Shown here piece by piece: positions 1-8,995 of a stretch of 64,000 nucleotides of DNA (its first letter is position 1; each line of letters begins with the position of its first letter). Location: positions 16,001-80,000 of the forward strand of contig NZ_AP026560.1 of assembly GCF_025997855.1 (NCBI RefSeq). Direction: 5' to 3'. The notes beneath the pieces were generated by a model. It saw nothing but the letters and a program-made list of their open reading frames with translations, ran no database searches and had not been told where the DNA came from. The stretch comes from Deinococcus aetherius. Lineage in GTDB: Bacteria > Deinococcota > Deinococci > Deinococcales > Deinococcaceae. Position numbers and translations under genes: made by a program.

Positions 1-1303
1 CAGCCTCGCCCATGCGGCGCTCCAGGATGGCCCACAGCGGCGCGGCGTCCACCACCGCGCCCCGGCCCAGCGCCTCGCGGGCGGCGGCGAGCCCCGGGGC
101 GAGGTCGGCGGCGGCTCCCGGCACGTCCCGGGCGGCGCGCTCGACCTCGGCGAGTTCGCGCTGAGCCGCGAGGACGTGCCCGGCGTCCCCGGGTGTGGCC
201 TCCAGCGCCCCCAGGGTGGCGTTCAGGTCGCGCAGCTCGTCGCCCGCCAGCCCGCCCCCGCTCAGGGTGAGCCGGGCCACATCGAGCGCCACCCGCGCCT
301 CGCGCAGGGCGGGGCTCTCGGGAAGGGCGGCCAGGCGGGCTTCGATGCGGGCAAGTTCGGCGGTCTGAACCCCGTGGGCCTCGTCGCGGGCGGCCTCCAG
401 GTCGGTGCGCCAGGCCAGGGCGGCCTCTGCGCCCAGCGACCCGGCCCCGTGCGCCTCGCGCAGGGCCGCGCCCCGCTCCTCCAGGTCCGGGCGGGCGCGC
501 AGCAGCGCCGCGAACTCGCGGGTCAGGTCGGCGAGGAGTCTCCCGGCGTGCTCCTGTTCGAGGGCGAGAACCCGGGCCCGGGCGTCCGGGTCGGGGGCGA
601 CGGGAGCACCCTGCGGGGTCACGGGTTGAACCAGGGACGATTCGAGCAGCTTGCGCAGGTTGAAGGTGATCGTGCGGGCGCGCTCGACCTCAGCGGGGAG
701 GAGGGTGCCCTGACGCTGGGCCTCGTCGATCTGCCCGATCAGGTTGTCGAGGCGGCGCACGTCCTTGCCGCCCATGCCCTGCACCCGCGCGAAGGCGGCG
801 CGCAGCTCCGCGAGGTCCTGGGCCTGGGTGACGAGCCCCTCCTCCAGACGGCGCTCCATCAGCCCGATCAGGTCCTGCCCCTCGCGGACGAGGGCCGTCA
901 CGTCGCGTCCGGCGTCCTCCTCCTGGCGGGCCACCCCCAGCACCCCGCGCAGCCGCTGGGTCTCCGGCCAGTCGAAATACAGGGAAAAGCGCCGCACGCC
1001 CTCCTCCAGGGCCGTCAGGTTGCTGCCGGGCAGGGGCGGGGGGGCGCCCTCACTCGCCGCCCTGTGCAGCTCGGCGATCACGTCCGACACCCGCCGCTTG
1101 GCGAGGGGCGCGGGCACGCTGAGCTGAAGGCGCTTGAACACCTCGCGCTTGAGGATGTCCTCCAGGGCGGCGGCGTCGAGCCCCGCCGGGGTCAGCCCCC
1201 GGGCCTGCGCCGCCTCCCCGACGATGCGTTCGAGCGCGCGGGGCGAGACGAGGTCGCCGAGCAGCCGCGCGGGCAGGCGGGCGAGGCCGGTATCGACGGT
1301 CAC
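1..1303 (-). CDS. Helical (coiled-coil-like) protein, 3' end cut off by window edge
   Basis: I do not recognise this protein. About 434 residues are visible, starting at a GTG (1301-1303) with GGAGG eight bases upstream; the frame is closed by a stop just upstream, so the start is well bounded, and the C-terminus lies beyond position 1. The sequence is almost wholly helical, rich in Ala, Arg, Glu and Leu, with long heptad-like runs and no obvious catalytic motif or signal peptide. It is the third gene of a leftward operon after a Roadblock/LC7 protein and a membrane protein, 43 bp behind the latter. A scaffold or effector role in that system is inference only. Confidence 0.75.
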   Translation of the reverse strand, partial: MTVDTGLARLPARLLGDLVSPRALERIVGEAAQARGLTPAGLDAAALEDILKREVFKRLQLSVPAPLAKRRVSDVIAELHRAASEGAPPPLPGSNLTALEEGVRRFSLYFDWPETQRLRGVLGVARQEEDAGRDVTALVREGQDLIGLMERRLEEGLVTQAQDLAELRAAFARVQGMGGKDVRRLDNLIGQIDEAQRQGTLLPAEVERARTITFNLRKLLESSLVQPVTPQGAPVAPDPDARARVLALEQEHAGRLLADLTREFAALLRARPDLEERGAALREAHGAGSLGAEAALAWRTDLEAARDEAHGVQTAELARIEARLAALPESPALREARVALDVARLTLSGGGLAGDELRDLNATLGALEATPGDAGHVLAAQRELAEVERAARDVPGAAADLAPGLAAAREALGRGAVVDAAPLWAILERRMGEA

Positions 1304-1346
1304 GTGCGGCCTCCGCGTTCAGTTGGGGCAGGCTGCGTGGCCCGGG

Positions 1347-2936
1347 TCATGTGGGCTCCTCGTCCCAGTCGAGCCCCTGGGACAGGGCGGGGCGGGGCGC
1401 CGACGGGCCGCCGAGCAACCCGAACTGCACGCACAGCCCCCGGAAGCCGAAGGCGGTCAGCCCGAGGCCGAGTGCGGCCGTCAGCGCCCAGAGCGGCACC
1501 CCGTACGCGCCCTGCGACAGGGTGAGGGTGCTCGCGTGCGCGAGGAGCGGGACCCCCAGGCGGTCACCCAGCCAGCCCAGGAATCCGAAGACGCCCTCCA
1601 GGAAGACGGGCAGCAGCAGCAGCACGAGGCCCGCCGAGATCGCCCGCCAGGAAGGGTTGCGCCCTCCGAAGGCGAGGTTGAGGAGGTACAGCGGCACGAG
1701 GGCCAGGAGCGCCAGCCCCAGGAACACGGCGGCCCGCAGCCCCCCGCCGAAGGAGCGCGAGACGCCCGCCGAGGCCGCGTCGAGACGGCTGGGGCGTTCC
1801 CCGGCGGCCTCGCGCTCCAGCACGCCCAGCCCGGCGATCAGGGCCTGCACGTCCGCCGGGCGCGGGGAGCGCCGGTCTCCCGCTGCGGCGAGGCGCTCTA
1901 AGAACTCGTCGTAACCGCCCGCCTTCCGCAGGGCGCCCGGGGCGGCGGAGAGAGCCTTGTGCGCGCGTGCCAGCGCCGCCCTCACCCCCTCGCCGTCCCC
2001 GTGCCCGGCGGCCGTGAGCGCCCGGCCGAGGGCCGCGTAGGCGCCGTCCACCCCGCTCGCCCGGGTGGGAGTGCCCTGGGCCGGGGGGCGGGCGACCGTT
2101 CGGGCGGGTTGGGATGCTGGGGAGGAGGCCGGGGGCTTCGCCTGGACCTGGGTGGTGGGCTGGGCCGCCTGGGTCGTCATGCGGGGAGGGGTGGCGAGCG
2201 TGGAGTTCAGCGTCGCCGCCCCCCGGCGCAGCGACCCGAGCGAGGCGGTGAGGCCCGCCGTGTCGCCCGCCGTCAGTTGCCGCAGGGCCTCGTCGAACCC
2301 GGCGACCTGCAACCCTCCCGGAGTCCCGGCGTCCTGCACGACGGTGAACCAGCTCGCCGCCCGGGCGAGGTCGAGGTAGGCGGCGGGGCTGCGCTGGGCG
2401 CGGGTGGCCTTCAGGGCCGCGCTCACCTTGGCCGCCGCCGCCCGCTGGAGGCGCCAGGCGACCCGCTCCGGGTGCCCCGCCCCGGCGTCCCGGGCGAGCG
2501 CGGCGCCCGCCGTCTCGCCCAGCCCGAACTCGCGCCCGAGGAGGCGCACGGCCTCGGCGCCGTTTCCGGGCGTGCCCGCGAGGAGGGTCAGGGTCTGGTC
2601 GTAGAGGGCCTTGCGCATCAGGCCACGGGCGAGGAGCACCTGGGCCTGCAACTCGGCGGGCGTGCGGGCCAGGGCGCCCCGGGCGTGGCCCAGGGTGTCT
2701 TTCAGGCCGCCCGCGAGCTGCGGATTGCGCAGGGTGGGCGCGAGCCCCGCGTAGGCGGTCTCGGCGCGGTCGAGCTGGACCAGGGCGCGCTCGGCGCTGG
2801 CGGGACGCGCCCTTGAAGCGGCCTCCAGGCTGCCCGCGAGGGCGCGGTAGGCCCCGAGGTCCTGCGCGCCCGCCGCCCCCGACGCGAGGGCGGCGGCCAG
2901 GGCCAGGGTTCCGGCGACGTGGTGAAAACGGTTCAT
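1347..2936 (-). CDS. Secreted-domain membrane protein of the Roadblock operon
   Basis: A 529-residue protein of unknown function. It starts with a signal peptide (hydrophobic residues about 6-24, with an AGA cleavage-like site), followed by a large Ala/Leu/Arg-rich helical region resembling degenerate TPR repeats, a Pro/Thr/Gln-rich linker around residues 250-290, a second helical part, and three or four hydrophobic segments in the last 130 residues. The topology suggests an outward-facing helical domain tethered by a C-terminal membrane bundle. The start ATG (2934-2936) overlaps the end of the upstream Roadblock gene by 4 bp, so the two are translationally coupled. A much longer upstream extension in this frame only shadows that gene. 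Confidence 0.75.
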   Translation of the reverse strand: MNRFHHVAGTLALAAALASGAAGAQDLGAYRALAGSLEAASRARPASAERALVQLDRAETAYAGLAPTLRNPQLAGGLKDTLGHARGALARTPAELQAQVLLARGLMRKALYDQTLTLLAGTPGNGAEAVRLLGREFGLGETAGAALARDAGAGHPERVAWRLQRAAAAKVSAALKATRAQRSPAAYLDLARAASWFTVVQDAGTPGGLQVAGFDEALRQLTAGDTAGLTASLGSLRRGAATLNSTLATPPRMTTQAAQPTTQVQAKPPASSPASQPARTVARPPAQGTPTRASGVDGAYAALGRALTAAGHGDGEGVRAALARAHKALSAAPGALRKAGGYDEFLERLAAAGDRRSPRPADVQALIAGLGVLEREAAGERPSRLDAASAGVSRSFGGGLRAAVFLGLALLALVPLYLLNLAFGGRNPSWRAISAGLVLLLLPVFLEGVFGFLGWLGDRLGVPLLAHASTLTLSQGAYGVPLWALTAALGLGLTAFGFRGLCVQFGLLGGPSAPRPALSQGLDWDEEPT

Positions 2937-3658
2937 GGGGCCTCCCGCAGGAGCTGCAACTCGGCGAGCAGCCGCCCGACATTGACCTGCGGCCCGGCCA
3001 CGACCGCCACGCAAAATGCGCCGAGGGGCCGCATGCAGACCGTTCGCCCGCCCAGGTCGGCGGACATCAGCCGCAGGGCGCGTCTCTGGAACAGCAGGGC
3101 GGTCGCGGCGATCACGCTCCCCAGGTTCGCCGCGCCGGAGAGGGAACGCTCGCGCAGCACCTCGCCCGTCGCGCGGCACACGAGCACGCCCTGCACGCCC
3201 GCCATTCGGCCCAGGTGGGCGATCAGGGCGTCCTGGTCGCCGGGGTTGCCCAGCGCGTAGACCCGCTCGCCGGGCACGACCGTGTGGTCGGGATCGTCGA
3301 ACTCGAAGTCGTCGGCCCCCAGGAGCGGGCCGTCGTCCCAACTGCCGGTCTCGGCGCCCAGCGTCTCGTCCCAGGCGGCCACGGGCGCCTCCACGCCGGG
3401 GGTGGCCTCCCCGGCGGGCGGCCCGGCGAGCTGCCGGGCGAGCGCCCCCAGTTCAGCGCGGGCCTGGGCGGCGGGCAGGACGCTGGAGAGCCGCCCGAGC
3501 AGCGGGCCTTCGAGCACGCGCCCCATGTCCCGGGCGCTCACGCCCTCGGGAGCGAGGCCCTGCTCGCGCAGCGCGGCCCGCAGCATCGTCTCGGCGGCCC
3601 GTTCGGACACGATGCCGGACAGGGTGCGCACGGTCAAGTTGTACACGGCATTCGTCAT
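2933..3658 (-). CDS. Roadblock/LC7 domain protein
   Basis: A 241-residue protein. Residues about 1-80 form a helical N-terminal region, 85-120 an acidic linker, and about 125-241 a Roadblock/LC7 fold (segments such as IAHLGRMAGVQGVLVCRATG and the C-terminal VNVGRLLAEL). Roadblock proteins of the MglB type regulate small Ras-like GTPases, but no GTPase gene is in the window. It heads a leftward operon with a membrane protein (4-bp overlap) and a helical protein. A TACACT box lies 15 bases upstream of the ATG. The regulatory role is inferred from the fold; the partner is unknown. Confidence 0.8.
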   Translation of the reverse strand: MTNAVYNLTVRTLSGIVSERAAETMLRAALREQGLAPEGVSARDMGRVLEGPLLGRLSSVLPAAQARAELGALARQLAGPPAGEATPGVEAPVAAWDETLGAETGSWDDGPLLGADDFEFDDPDHTVVPGERVYALGNPGDQDALIAHLGRMAGVQGVLVCRATGEVLRERSLSGAANLGSVIAATALLFQRRALRLMSADLGGRTVCMRPLGAFCVAVVAGPQVNVGRLLAELQLLREAP

Positions 3659-3763
3659 GGCAGACCTGGGAGCAGTGTAGGAAGCGACCGCTTACACTTT
3701 TCTCTCACTGGGCCTCTCTCACCGTGCCCGGAGGAGCCGCACGCTCCCGGTACACTGCGACGC

Positions 3764-4159
3764 ATGCCGCAGATCGAGTACCGGGTGCGCGCTCAGCCCG
3801 ACTTTCCTGCCCTCGGGGAGTTGCGCCGGGCCGCGTGGGGCGAGTCCGACGACGGGGGCGCCTGGCCCGCCGTTCTCGCCCGCAGCCTGACCTGGGTGAC
3901 GGCGCACGACGGGAAGCGCCTCGTCGGCTTCGTGAACGTCGCCTGGGACGGGGGCGCACACGCCTTCCTCCTCGACACCACCGTTCACCCGGAGGTGGGG
4001 CGGCGGGGAATAGGGACGCGGCTCGTCAGGATGGCGGCGGACGCGGCGCGGGCAGGCGGGGCACATTGGCTTCACGTGGACTTCGGGCCTCACCTGGCGG
4101 CCTTCTACGCGGGCTGCGGGTTCCGGCCCACGGCGGCGGGCCTGTGGCGGCTAAGGTAA
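3764..4159 (+). CDS. GNAT family N-acetyltransferase
   Basis: A 131-residue single-domain GNAT protein. The acetyl-CoA binding motif is visible as VHPEVGRRGIGTRLVRMA, preceded by the beta strand HAFLLDTTV and followed by the typical C-terminal AAFYAGCGFRPT. The substrate cannot be told. The ATG at 3764 follows a TACACT box by 7 bases, so the transcript is probably leaderless, which sets this start over longer upstream options. It is divergent from the Roadblock operon and 34 bp ahead of menG. Confidence 0.85.
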   Translation: MPQIEYRVRAQPDFPALGELRRAAWGESDDGGAWPAVLARSLTWVTAHDGKRLVGFVNVAWDGGAHAFLLDTTVHPEVGRRGIGTRLVRMAADAARAGGAHWLHVDFGPHLAAFYAGCGFRPTAAGLWRLR

Positions 4160-4193
4160 CGCGTCCCGCCCTCGGCCACCTATCATCCCTGCC

Positions 4194-4940
4194 ATGACCT
4201 CTTCCACTTCCCCTGTGGGCGACCGGCACGGCGGGCCGCGCGACGGTGCCCGCGACAAGGGCCGCGAGGTACAGGCGATGTTTGCCTCCATCGCCCCCCG
4301 TTACGACCTGCTCAACCGCCTTCTCAGCCTCGGCGTGGACCGGGGCTGGCGGCGCGGGGCGGCCCGCGAGGCACTGGGCCTGAACCCCGCGCGCATCCTC
4401 GACGTGGCGACGGGCACGGCGGACTTCGCCCTGGAGCTGAGGGCCCGCGCCCCGGGAGTTGAGGTCGTGGGCAGCGACTTCGTGCCGCAGATGCTGGAGA
4501 TCGGGCGCGCGAAGGCGCGGGCGCGGGGGCTGGAACTCCGTCTGGAGGAGGGCGACGCCCTGAACCTCCCCTACCCGGACGGCAGCTTCGACGCGGTGAC
4601 CTGCGCTTTCGGCTTCCGCAACTTCGCCGACTACGCGCGCGGCCTCGCCGAGATGTGGCGGGTCCTCACCCCGGGAGGCCGCCTCGTCCTGCTGGAGTTT
4701 CCGCCGCCCCGCCCCGGCCTCTTCGGGTCTATCTTCCGCCTCTACTTCCGCTACGTCCTGCCGCGCATCGGGGCCCTCGTCAGCGGCAACGCGGGGGCGT
4801 ACACCTACCTCCCCGAGAGCGTGCTCGCCTTCCCCGAGCCAGAACGGTTGGCGTCTCTCATGCACGCCACCGGCTTCCGCACCCGCTACCGCCTGCTCAC
4901 CTTCGGCATCGCGGCCATCCACGTCGGGGACAAGGGGTAA
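4194..4940 (+). CDS. menG: Demethylmenaquinone methyltransferase (MenG/UbiE)
   Basis: A class I SAM-dependent methyltransferase of 248 residues that carries out the last step of menaquinone synthesis. Seen motifs are REVQAMFASIAPRYDLLNRL near the N-terminus, the SAM-binding DVATGTADFALEL, FRNFADYARGLAEMWRVLTPGGRLV, and the C-terminal family block around YTYLPESV. Length and motif order match the UbiE/MenG family. Menaquinone is the usual quinone of Deinococcus, hence menG rather than ubiE. TATCAT lies 7 bases before the ATG, suggesting a leaderless transcript. Confidence 0.93.
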   Translation: MTSSTSPVGDRHGGPRDGARDKGREVQAMFASIAPRYDLLNRLLSLGVDRGWRRGAAREALGLNPARILDVATGTADFALELRARAPGVEVVGSDFVPQMLEIGRAKARARGLELRLEEGDALNLPYPDGSFDAVTCAFGFRNFADYARGLAEMWRVLTPGGRLVLLEFPPPRPGLFGSIFRLYFRYVLPRIGALVSGNAGAYTYLPESVLAFPEPERLASLMHATGFRTRYRLLTFGIAAIHVGDKG

Positions 4941-5031
4941 ACGACTGAGGGCAGTTTGTCAGCTTCACCCACCGTGACGTACTGCCCATCACGCCGGAAG
5001 AGAGTTCTCCTCCCGGACTCGGTGCATAAGT

Positions 5032-5092
5032 TTGACAACGGCTGCATCCCGCGCTATTCTTTTTACATCACCGCCTGAGAGGCGGCTTTTTT
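5032..5092 (+). promoter_or_regulatory. Promoter fused directly to an intrinsic terminator (copy 1)
   Basis: TTGACA (5032-5037), 17 bp, TATTCT (5055-5060), 6 bp, then A5067 as predicted start of an RNA reading AUCACCGCC, a 3-base loop inside a 6-bp stem (5071-5076 with 5080-5085), and T6 (5087-5092). The whole RNA would be about 26 nt. The same layout occurs at 5735 and 49866. The T-tract faces right, so it does not end the leftward glycosylase gene; it may also end menG transcription. Confidence 0.6.
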
Positions 5093-5117
5093 ATTGACCT
5101 CACGCTTCCAGGGTGTC

Positions 5118-5705
5118 CTACCCGCTCCGCGCGGCGCGTCGGGCGTCCAGCAGCGCCAGCAGGGCCGTCCCCGCCTCCTCCCGCCGGGTGTGGAAGTTCT
5201 GGGGGCTGGGGTGCGGGCAGGCGAAGGTAGGCAGGCTGGACCCCACGTGAGGCCACGCCACCTGCGCGTGCCGCCCGACGAGGACCACGGCGCGCAGCTC
5301 CGGCAGCAGGGAGAGCACATGCCGGGTGAGTGGCGCGGCCTCGGCGTGGTGGGCGCGCACCGGGGCGACGACGCCTCCCGCGCTCATCTGCCAGGGCACG
5401 GCGTTCCACAGGGCGATCTGCTTTCGGGGTAAGCCTGACAAGTGCAGGAGGCAGGTCAGGTTCTCGGCGGTCGCATTGGGGTTGTCGAGCGAGACGAAGC
5501 CCGTGACACTCGCCGTCGGGCCGGGGGATTCGAGGAGCAGGAGGACCCGCGCCCCCACGCCCCCGTCCGCCGGATCGAAGGACGGGGTCCAGCGTTCGGC
5601 GCTGAGCCGATCCACCCAGGCGTTCAGGGAAGCGACGTGGGGGGCGAGGCGCTGGGCCACGCGAGCCTGCCGCACGTCAGGAAGGCCAAGGCTTCGGGTC
5701 TGCAC
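5118..5705 (-). CDS. Uracil-DNA-glycosylase-superfamily protein
   Basis: A 195-residue protein with the UDG-like fold signature: a hydrophobic strand followed by ESPGPTASVTGFVSLDNPNA (the usual GExPG-type loop is ESPG here), then NAVPW, then VVLVGRHAQ on a late strand. The family removes uracil or other damaged bases; whether this member is active on DNA is not shown, as the loop residues differ from classical Ung. The start is GTG at 5703-5705 with AGAAGGG five bases upstream. The gene is flanked on both sides by direct copies of a 60-bp promoter-terminator element. Confidence 0.7.
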   Translation of the reverse strand: MQTRSLGLPDVRQARVAQRLAPHVASLNAWVDRLSAERWTPSFDPADGGVGARVLLLLESPGPTASVTGFVSLDNPNATAENLTCLLHLSGLPRKQIALWNAVPWQMSAGGVVAPVRAHHAEAAPLTRHVLSLLPELRAVVLVGRHAQVAWPHVGSSLPTFACPHPSPQNFHTRREEAGTALLALLDARRAARSG

Positions 5706-5734
5706 AGAGCCCTTCTACCACCGGGCTGCATGAT

Positions 5735-5796
5735 TTGACTTGCCCTGCATCCCACGCTACCTTGTTCTTATCACCGCCCGGCGAGGCGGCTTTTTT
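5735..5796 (+). promoter_or_regulatory. Promoter fused directly to an intrinsic terminator (copy 2)
   Basis: TTGACT (5735-5740), 17 bp, TACCTT (5758-5763), 6 bp, A5770, then CCGCC (5774-5778), a 6-base loop, GGCGG (5785-5789), C and T6 (5791-5796). It shares CTGCATCCC in the spacer with copy 1, and the tail AGGCGGCTTTTTTATTG is identical. It lies between the 5' ends of the leftward glycosylase gene (ends 5705) and the 3' end of the zinc-ribbon gene (5809). Confidence 0.6.
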
Positions 5797-5808
5797 ATTG
5801 CCCGCCCG

Positions 5809-6015
5809 TTACGCCGACCCGCCCCGGCCCTTGGCGGCCTTCCAGGTGCCGCCGTAACGGTATTCGGGGTTGTCCTGGGCCTCGGTGCGGCGGCAGGGCG
5901 GGCACAGGAAGACCCAGCCCTCCTCCTCGCGGCGCACCACCCGGTACATGACGGGCGACGGCTGGCCGCAACGGGCGCAGGCCTTCTCTCGCTGCCTGTG
6001 GAGTTCGGCGGCCAT
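5809..6015 (-). CDS. Small zinc-ribbon-like protein
   Basis: A 68-residue protein with two CxxC pairs (CARCGQ and LCPPCRR) about 20 residues apart, so a single treble-clef or ribbon zinc site is likely; the rest is basic and ends KAAKGRGGSA. No function is recognised; nucleic-acid binding is a guess from the ribbon and the charge. TACACT on the minus strand (6023-6028) sits 7 bases before the ATG, the leaderless pattern of this genome, which supports the gene being real despite its size. Confidence 0.65.
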   Translation of the reverse strand: MAAELHRQREKACARCGQPSPVMYRVVRREEEGWVFLCPPCRRTEAQDNPEYRYGGTWKAAKGRGGSA

Positions 6016-6072
6016 GGGGGCGAGTGTAGGGGGCAGCCCCCGCCCGCCCGTGAGCCCCGGCTTTCGGTCTTG

Positions 6073-7941
6073 CTAGCCCTCCAGCGTCGTCAGGTCGCCG
6101 GGGTCCTGCCCGAGCGCCTGGGCCCGCAGAAGGCGCCGCATGATCTTGCCGCTGCGGGTCTTGGGAAGGCTGGGCACCACATGCACCGCCCCCGGCGCGG
6201 CGATGGGCCCGAGTTCGCGCCGCACGTGTTCGGTGATGCTCGCGCACAGGCCCGGGCTGTCCTCGTGCCCAGCGCGCAGGATGACGTGGGCCACGATGCT
6301 CTCGCCCTTCAGCTCGTCGGGAATGCCGATCACCGCCGCCTCCGCCACGGCGGGGTGGGACACCAGCGCGTCCTCCACGTCCGCGGAGCCGATGCGGTGC
6401 CCCGCCACGCTGAGCACGTCGTCCGCCCGGCCCAGGATGCTGAAGTACCCGTGCTCGTCCCGCACGGCCAGGTCACCGCTGAGGTACCCGGCGGGGTTGG
6501 CGTTCCACAGGGAGGCGTATTTCTCCGGGTTCCCGTGCAGGCCGCGCAGCATGGAGGGAAAGGGGCGGCGAATGACCAACTGGCCCTGCGTGCCGTCCGG
6601 CAGCGAGTTCCCGGCCTCGTCCACCACGTCGGCCTCCACGCCCGCCAGGGGCCTCCCCGCGTAGCCGGGACGAGCGGGCCAGCGCGGATGGGTGCCGAGC
6701 GTCGGGGCACCCAACTCGGTCTGCCACCAGTTGTCGATCACGATCCCGTGCGCCTCCTCCCCGAGCCCGCCGCCGACGTGCTCCTGTGCCCAGCGCCACG
6801 CCTCGGGGTTCAGCGGCTCGCCCGCGCAGGCGATCACCCGCAGCGAGGAGAGGTCGTACGGCTTCAACACCTCTTCTCCGAGCTTCATGAACAGGCGCAG
6901 GGCGGTCGGCGCGGTGAAGAGCACGTCCACCCCGTACCGCTCAATCGTGCGCCAGAGCACGCCGGGGTCGGGAAAGTCGGGCGCCCCCTCCCGAAAGAGG
7001 ACCGTCGCCCCCGCCACCAGCGGCCCATACACGATGTAACTGTGGCCGACCACCCAGCCGATGTCGCTCGTGCACAGAAAGATGTCGCCCGGATGCACGT
7101 CGAAAAGCGCCTTGAGGTGGTACGCCACGCCCACCATATACCCGCCGTGCGCGTGGACGACGCCCTTGGGTTTGCCCGTGCTGCCGCTCGTGTAGAGCAC
7201 GAAGAGGGGGTGCTCGGCGGGCACCGGGACGGCGGGCGCCCGCCCGTGGGTGAAGAGGGACTCCCACGCCACCGTCCGCACGTCGTGCTCCCGCGAGAAG
7301 GTCTTGATCCGCTCCCACAGCACAAGGTGTTCGACCTGCGGCAGGTCGGCTACGGCCTCGGCGGCGATGGCGTAGAGGTCCACCAGCTTGCCCCGTCGGT
7401 GGCCCACGTCGGCGGTGACCACGACCCTGGCCCCCGCGTCGGTGATGCGGTCGCGCAGGGCACTCACCCCCAGCCCGGCGTACACGACGCTGTGGACGGC
7501 CCCGATCCGCGCGCAGGCCAGCATGGCGATACAGCCCTCGGGCGTCAGCGGCATGTAAATCACCACCCGGTCACCCACCCCGACACCGAGTGCCCGCAGC
7601 CCCGCCGCCGCCCGCTGGACCCGCTCGTGCAGCATTCCGTAAGTGAGGACTTGCGGCTCCTCCGTCTCGGAAAGCCAGATGAGGGCCGCCCGCGTCCGCG
7701 CCTCCCCCCGCGCGTGGCGGTCGAGGGCGTTCAGGGTGATGTTCGTCTCGCCGTCCGCGAACCACCCGTGCTCGGGGCGGTTCCAGGTCAGCCCGGTCGT
7801 GGGCTCGCGCGTCCACTCGTAGCTCCGCGCCTCGTCCAGCCAGAAGCCGTCGGGGTCGTGGCGGGCGCGGTCGATGTCGGCCTGGGGATCGTAGCGCAGG
7901 CGGGAAAGGACGCTGGGCGGGGTGGGGATGCGGTCGGTCAT
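6073..7941 (-). CDS. acs: Acetyl-CoA synthetase (AMP-forming)
   Basis: A 622-residue ANL-superfamily ligase that activates acetate (or propionate) to acyl-CoA through acyl-AMP. Seen: the phosphate loop LYTSGSTGKPKGVVH, the acyl-pocket segment DNWWQTELG, the hinge region RADDVLSVAGHRIG, and the C-terminal PKTRSGKIMRRLL whose lysine is the known acetylation-controlled catalytic residue in the family. The length is slightly short of typical Acs (about 650). AGGAGG lies ahead of the ATG. PrpE-type specificity cannot be excluded from sequence alone. Confidence 0.9.
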   Translation of the reverse strand: MTDRIPTPPSVLSRLRYDPQADIDRARHDPDGFWLDEARSYEWTREPTTGLTWNRPEHGWFADGETNITLNALDRHARGEARTRAALIWLSETEEPQVLTYGMLHERVQRAAAGLRALGVGVGDRVVIYMPLTPEGCIAMLACARIGAVHSVVYAGLGVSALRDRITDAGARVVVTADVGHRRGKLVDLYAIAAEAVADLPQVEHLVLWERIKTFSREHDVRTVAWESLFTHGRAPAVPVPAEHPLFVLYTSGSTGKPKGVVHAHGGYMVGVAYHLKALFDVHPGDIFLCTSDIGWVVGHSYIVYGPLVAGATVLFREGAPDFPDPGVLWRTIERYGVDVLFTAPTALRLFMKLGEEVLKPYDLSSLRVIACAGEPLNPEAWRWAQEHVGGGLGEEAHGIVIDNWWQTELGAPTLGTHPRWPARPGYAGRPLAGVEADVVDEAGNSLPDGTQGQLVIRRPFPSMLRGLHGNPEKYASLWNANPAGYLSGDLAVRDEHGYFSILGRADDVLSVAGHRIGSADVEDALVSHPAVAEAAVIGIPDELKGESIVAHVILRAGHEDSPGLCASITEHVRRELGPIAAPGAVHVVPSLPKTRSGKIMRRLLRAQALGQDPGDLTTLEG

Positions 7942-8173
7942 GGGCGCGTCCTCCTGTGGAAGCCGGGGCGTGGGTTGTGGCTTGAGGCGCAGTGTAAGGC
8001 GAGCAAAGTCCGTCCGGCAGCCGTGTCCCCAGCGGAGAAACGGCCTCGGTGCAATGCGGCTCTATGCAGAATATCGGCGCAAAGCGCTGTGTCCTGTTCT
8101 ACGAGACACAAAAAGAATCGCCGTCAGGGACGGTACTTTCCACTCTTACCCGCTCCGGCCCAGGCCGGATATT

Positions 8174-8203
8174 TTACGTCAAAAACATAATTTATGCTAA
8201 GAT
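8174..8203 (+). promoter_or_regulatory. RDRM operator and -10 box of ddrC
   Basis: Positions 8174-8190 match the 17-bp radiation/desiccation response motif (TTATGTCATTGACATAA) at 13 positions: TTACGTC, AAA, AACATAA. TAAGAT (8198-8203) follows and lies 6 bases before the ddrC ATG. The operator covers the -35 position, as expected for repression by DdrO, which is relieved when the IrrE/PprI protease cleaves DdrO after DNA damage. The match is by eye. Confidence 0.75.
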
Positions 8204-8209
8204 ATACGC

Positions 8210-8908
<699 letters not shown>

Positions 8909-8931
8909 TCGCGGATTCTCGCTCCGCTCGG

Positions 8932-8970
8932 ACCGGAGAAGTTGCGCAGGCACTCCGCGACTTCTCCGGT
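8932..8970 (+). repeat. Perfect 11-bp inverted repeat after ddrC
   Basis: ACCGGAGAAGT (8932-8942) and ACTTCTCCGGT (8960-8970) can pair perfectly, extended by TGCG/CGCG with one G-U pair around a 9-base loop. There is no T-tract after it, so it is not a standard terminator; a true terminator follows 26 bp later. It may protect the ddrC mRNA 3' end or bind a protein. Confidence 0.6.
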
Positions 8971-8995
8971 TACCGCTGTGACGCCCTCCCCACGA

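Noticed and set aside
176..1901. Several long rightward open frames across 176-1901
   Set aside because: They are mirror frames of the GTG-started leftward gene ending at the window edge; their Arg/Gly/Pro-rich sequence has no start signals.
1347..3341. A 664-codon leftward frame
   Set aside because: Its first 135 codons only shadow the Roadblock gene in another frame; the true start is ATG 2936 with a signal peptide.
5740..8190. An 816-codon rightward frame opposite acs
   Set aside because: It is the antisense shadow of acs and begins inside the promoter-terminator unit.
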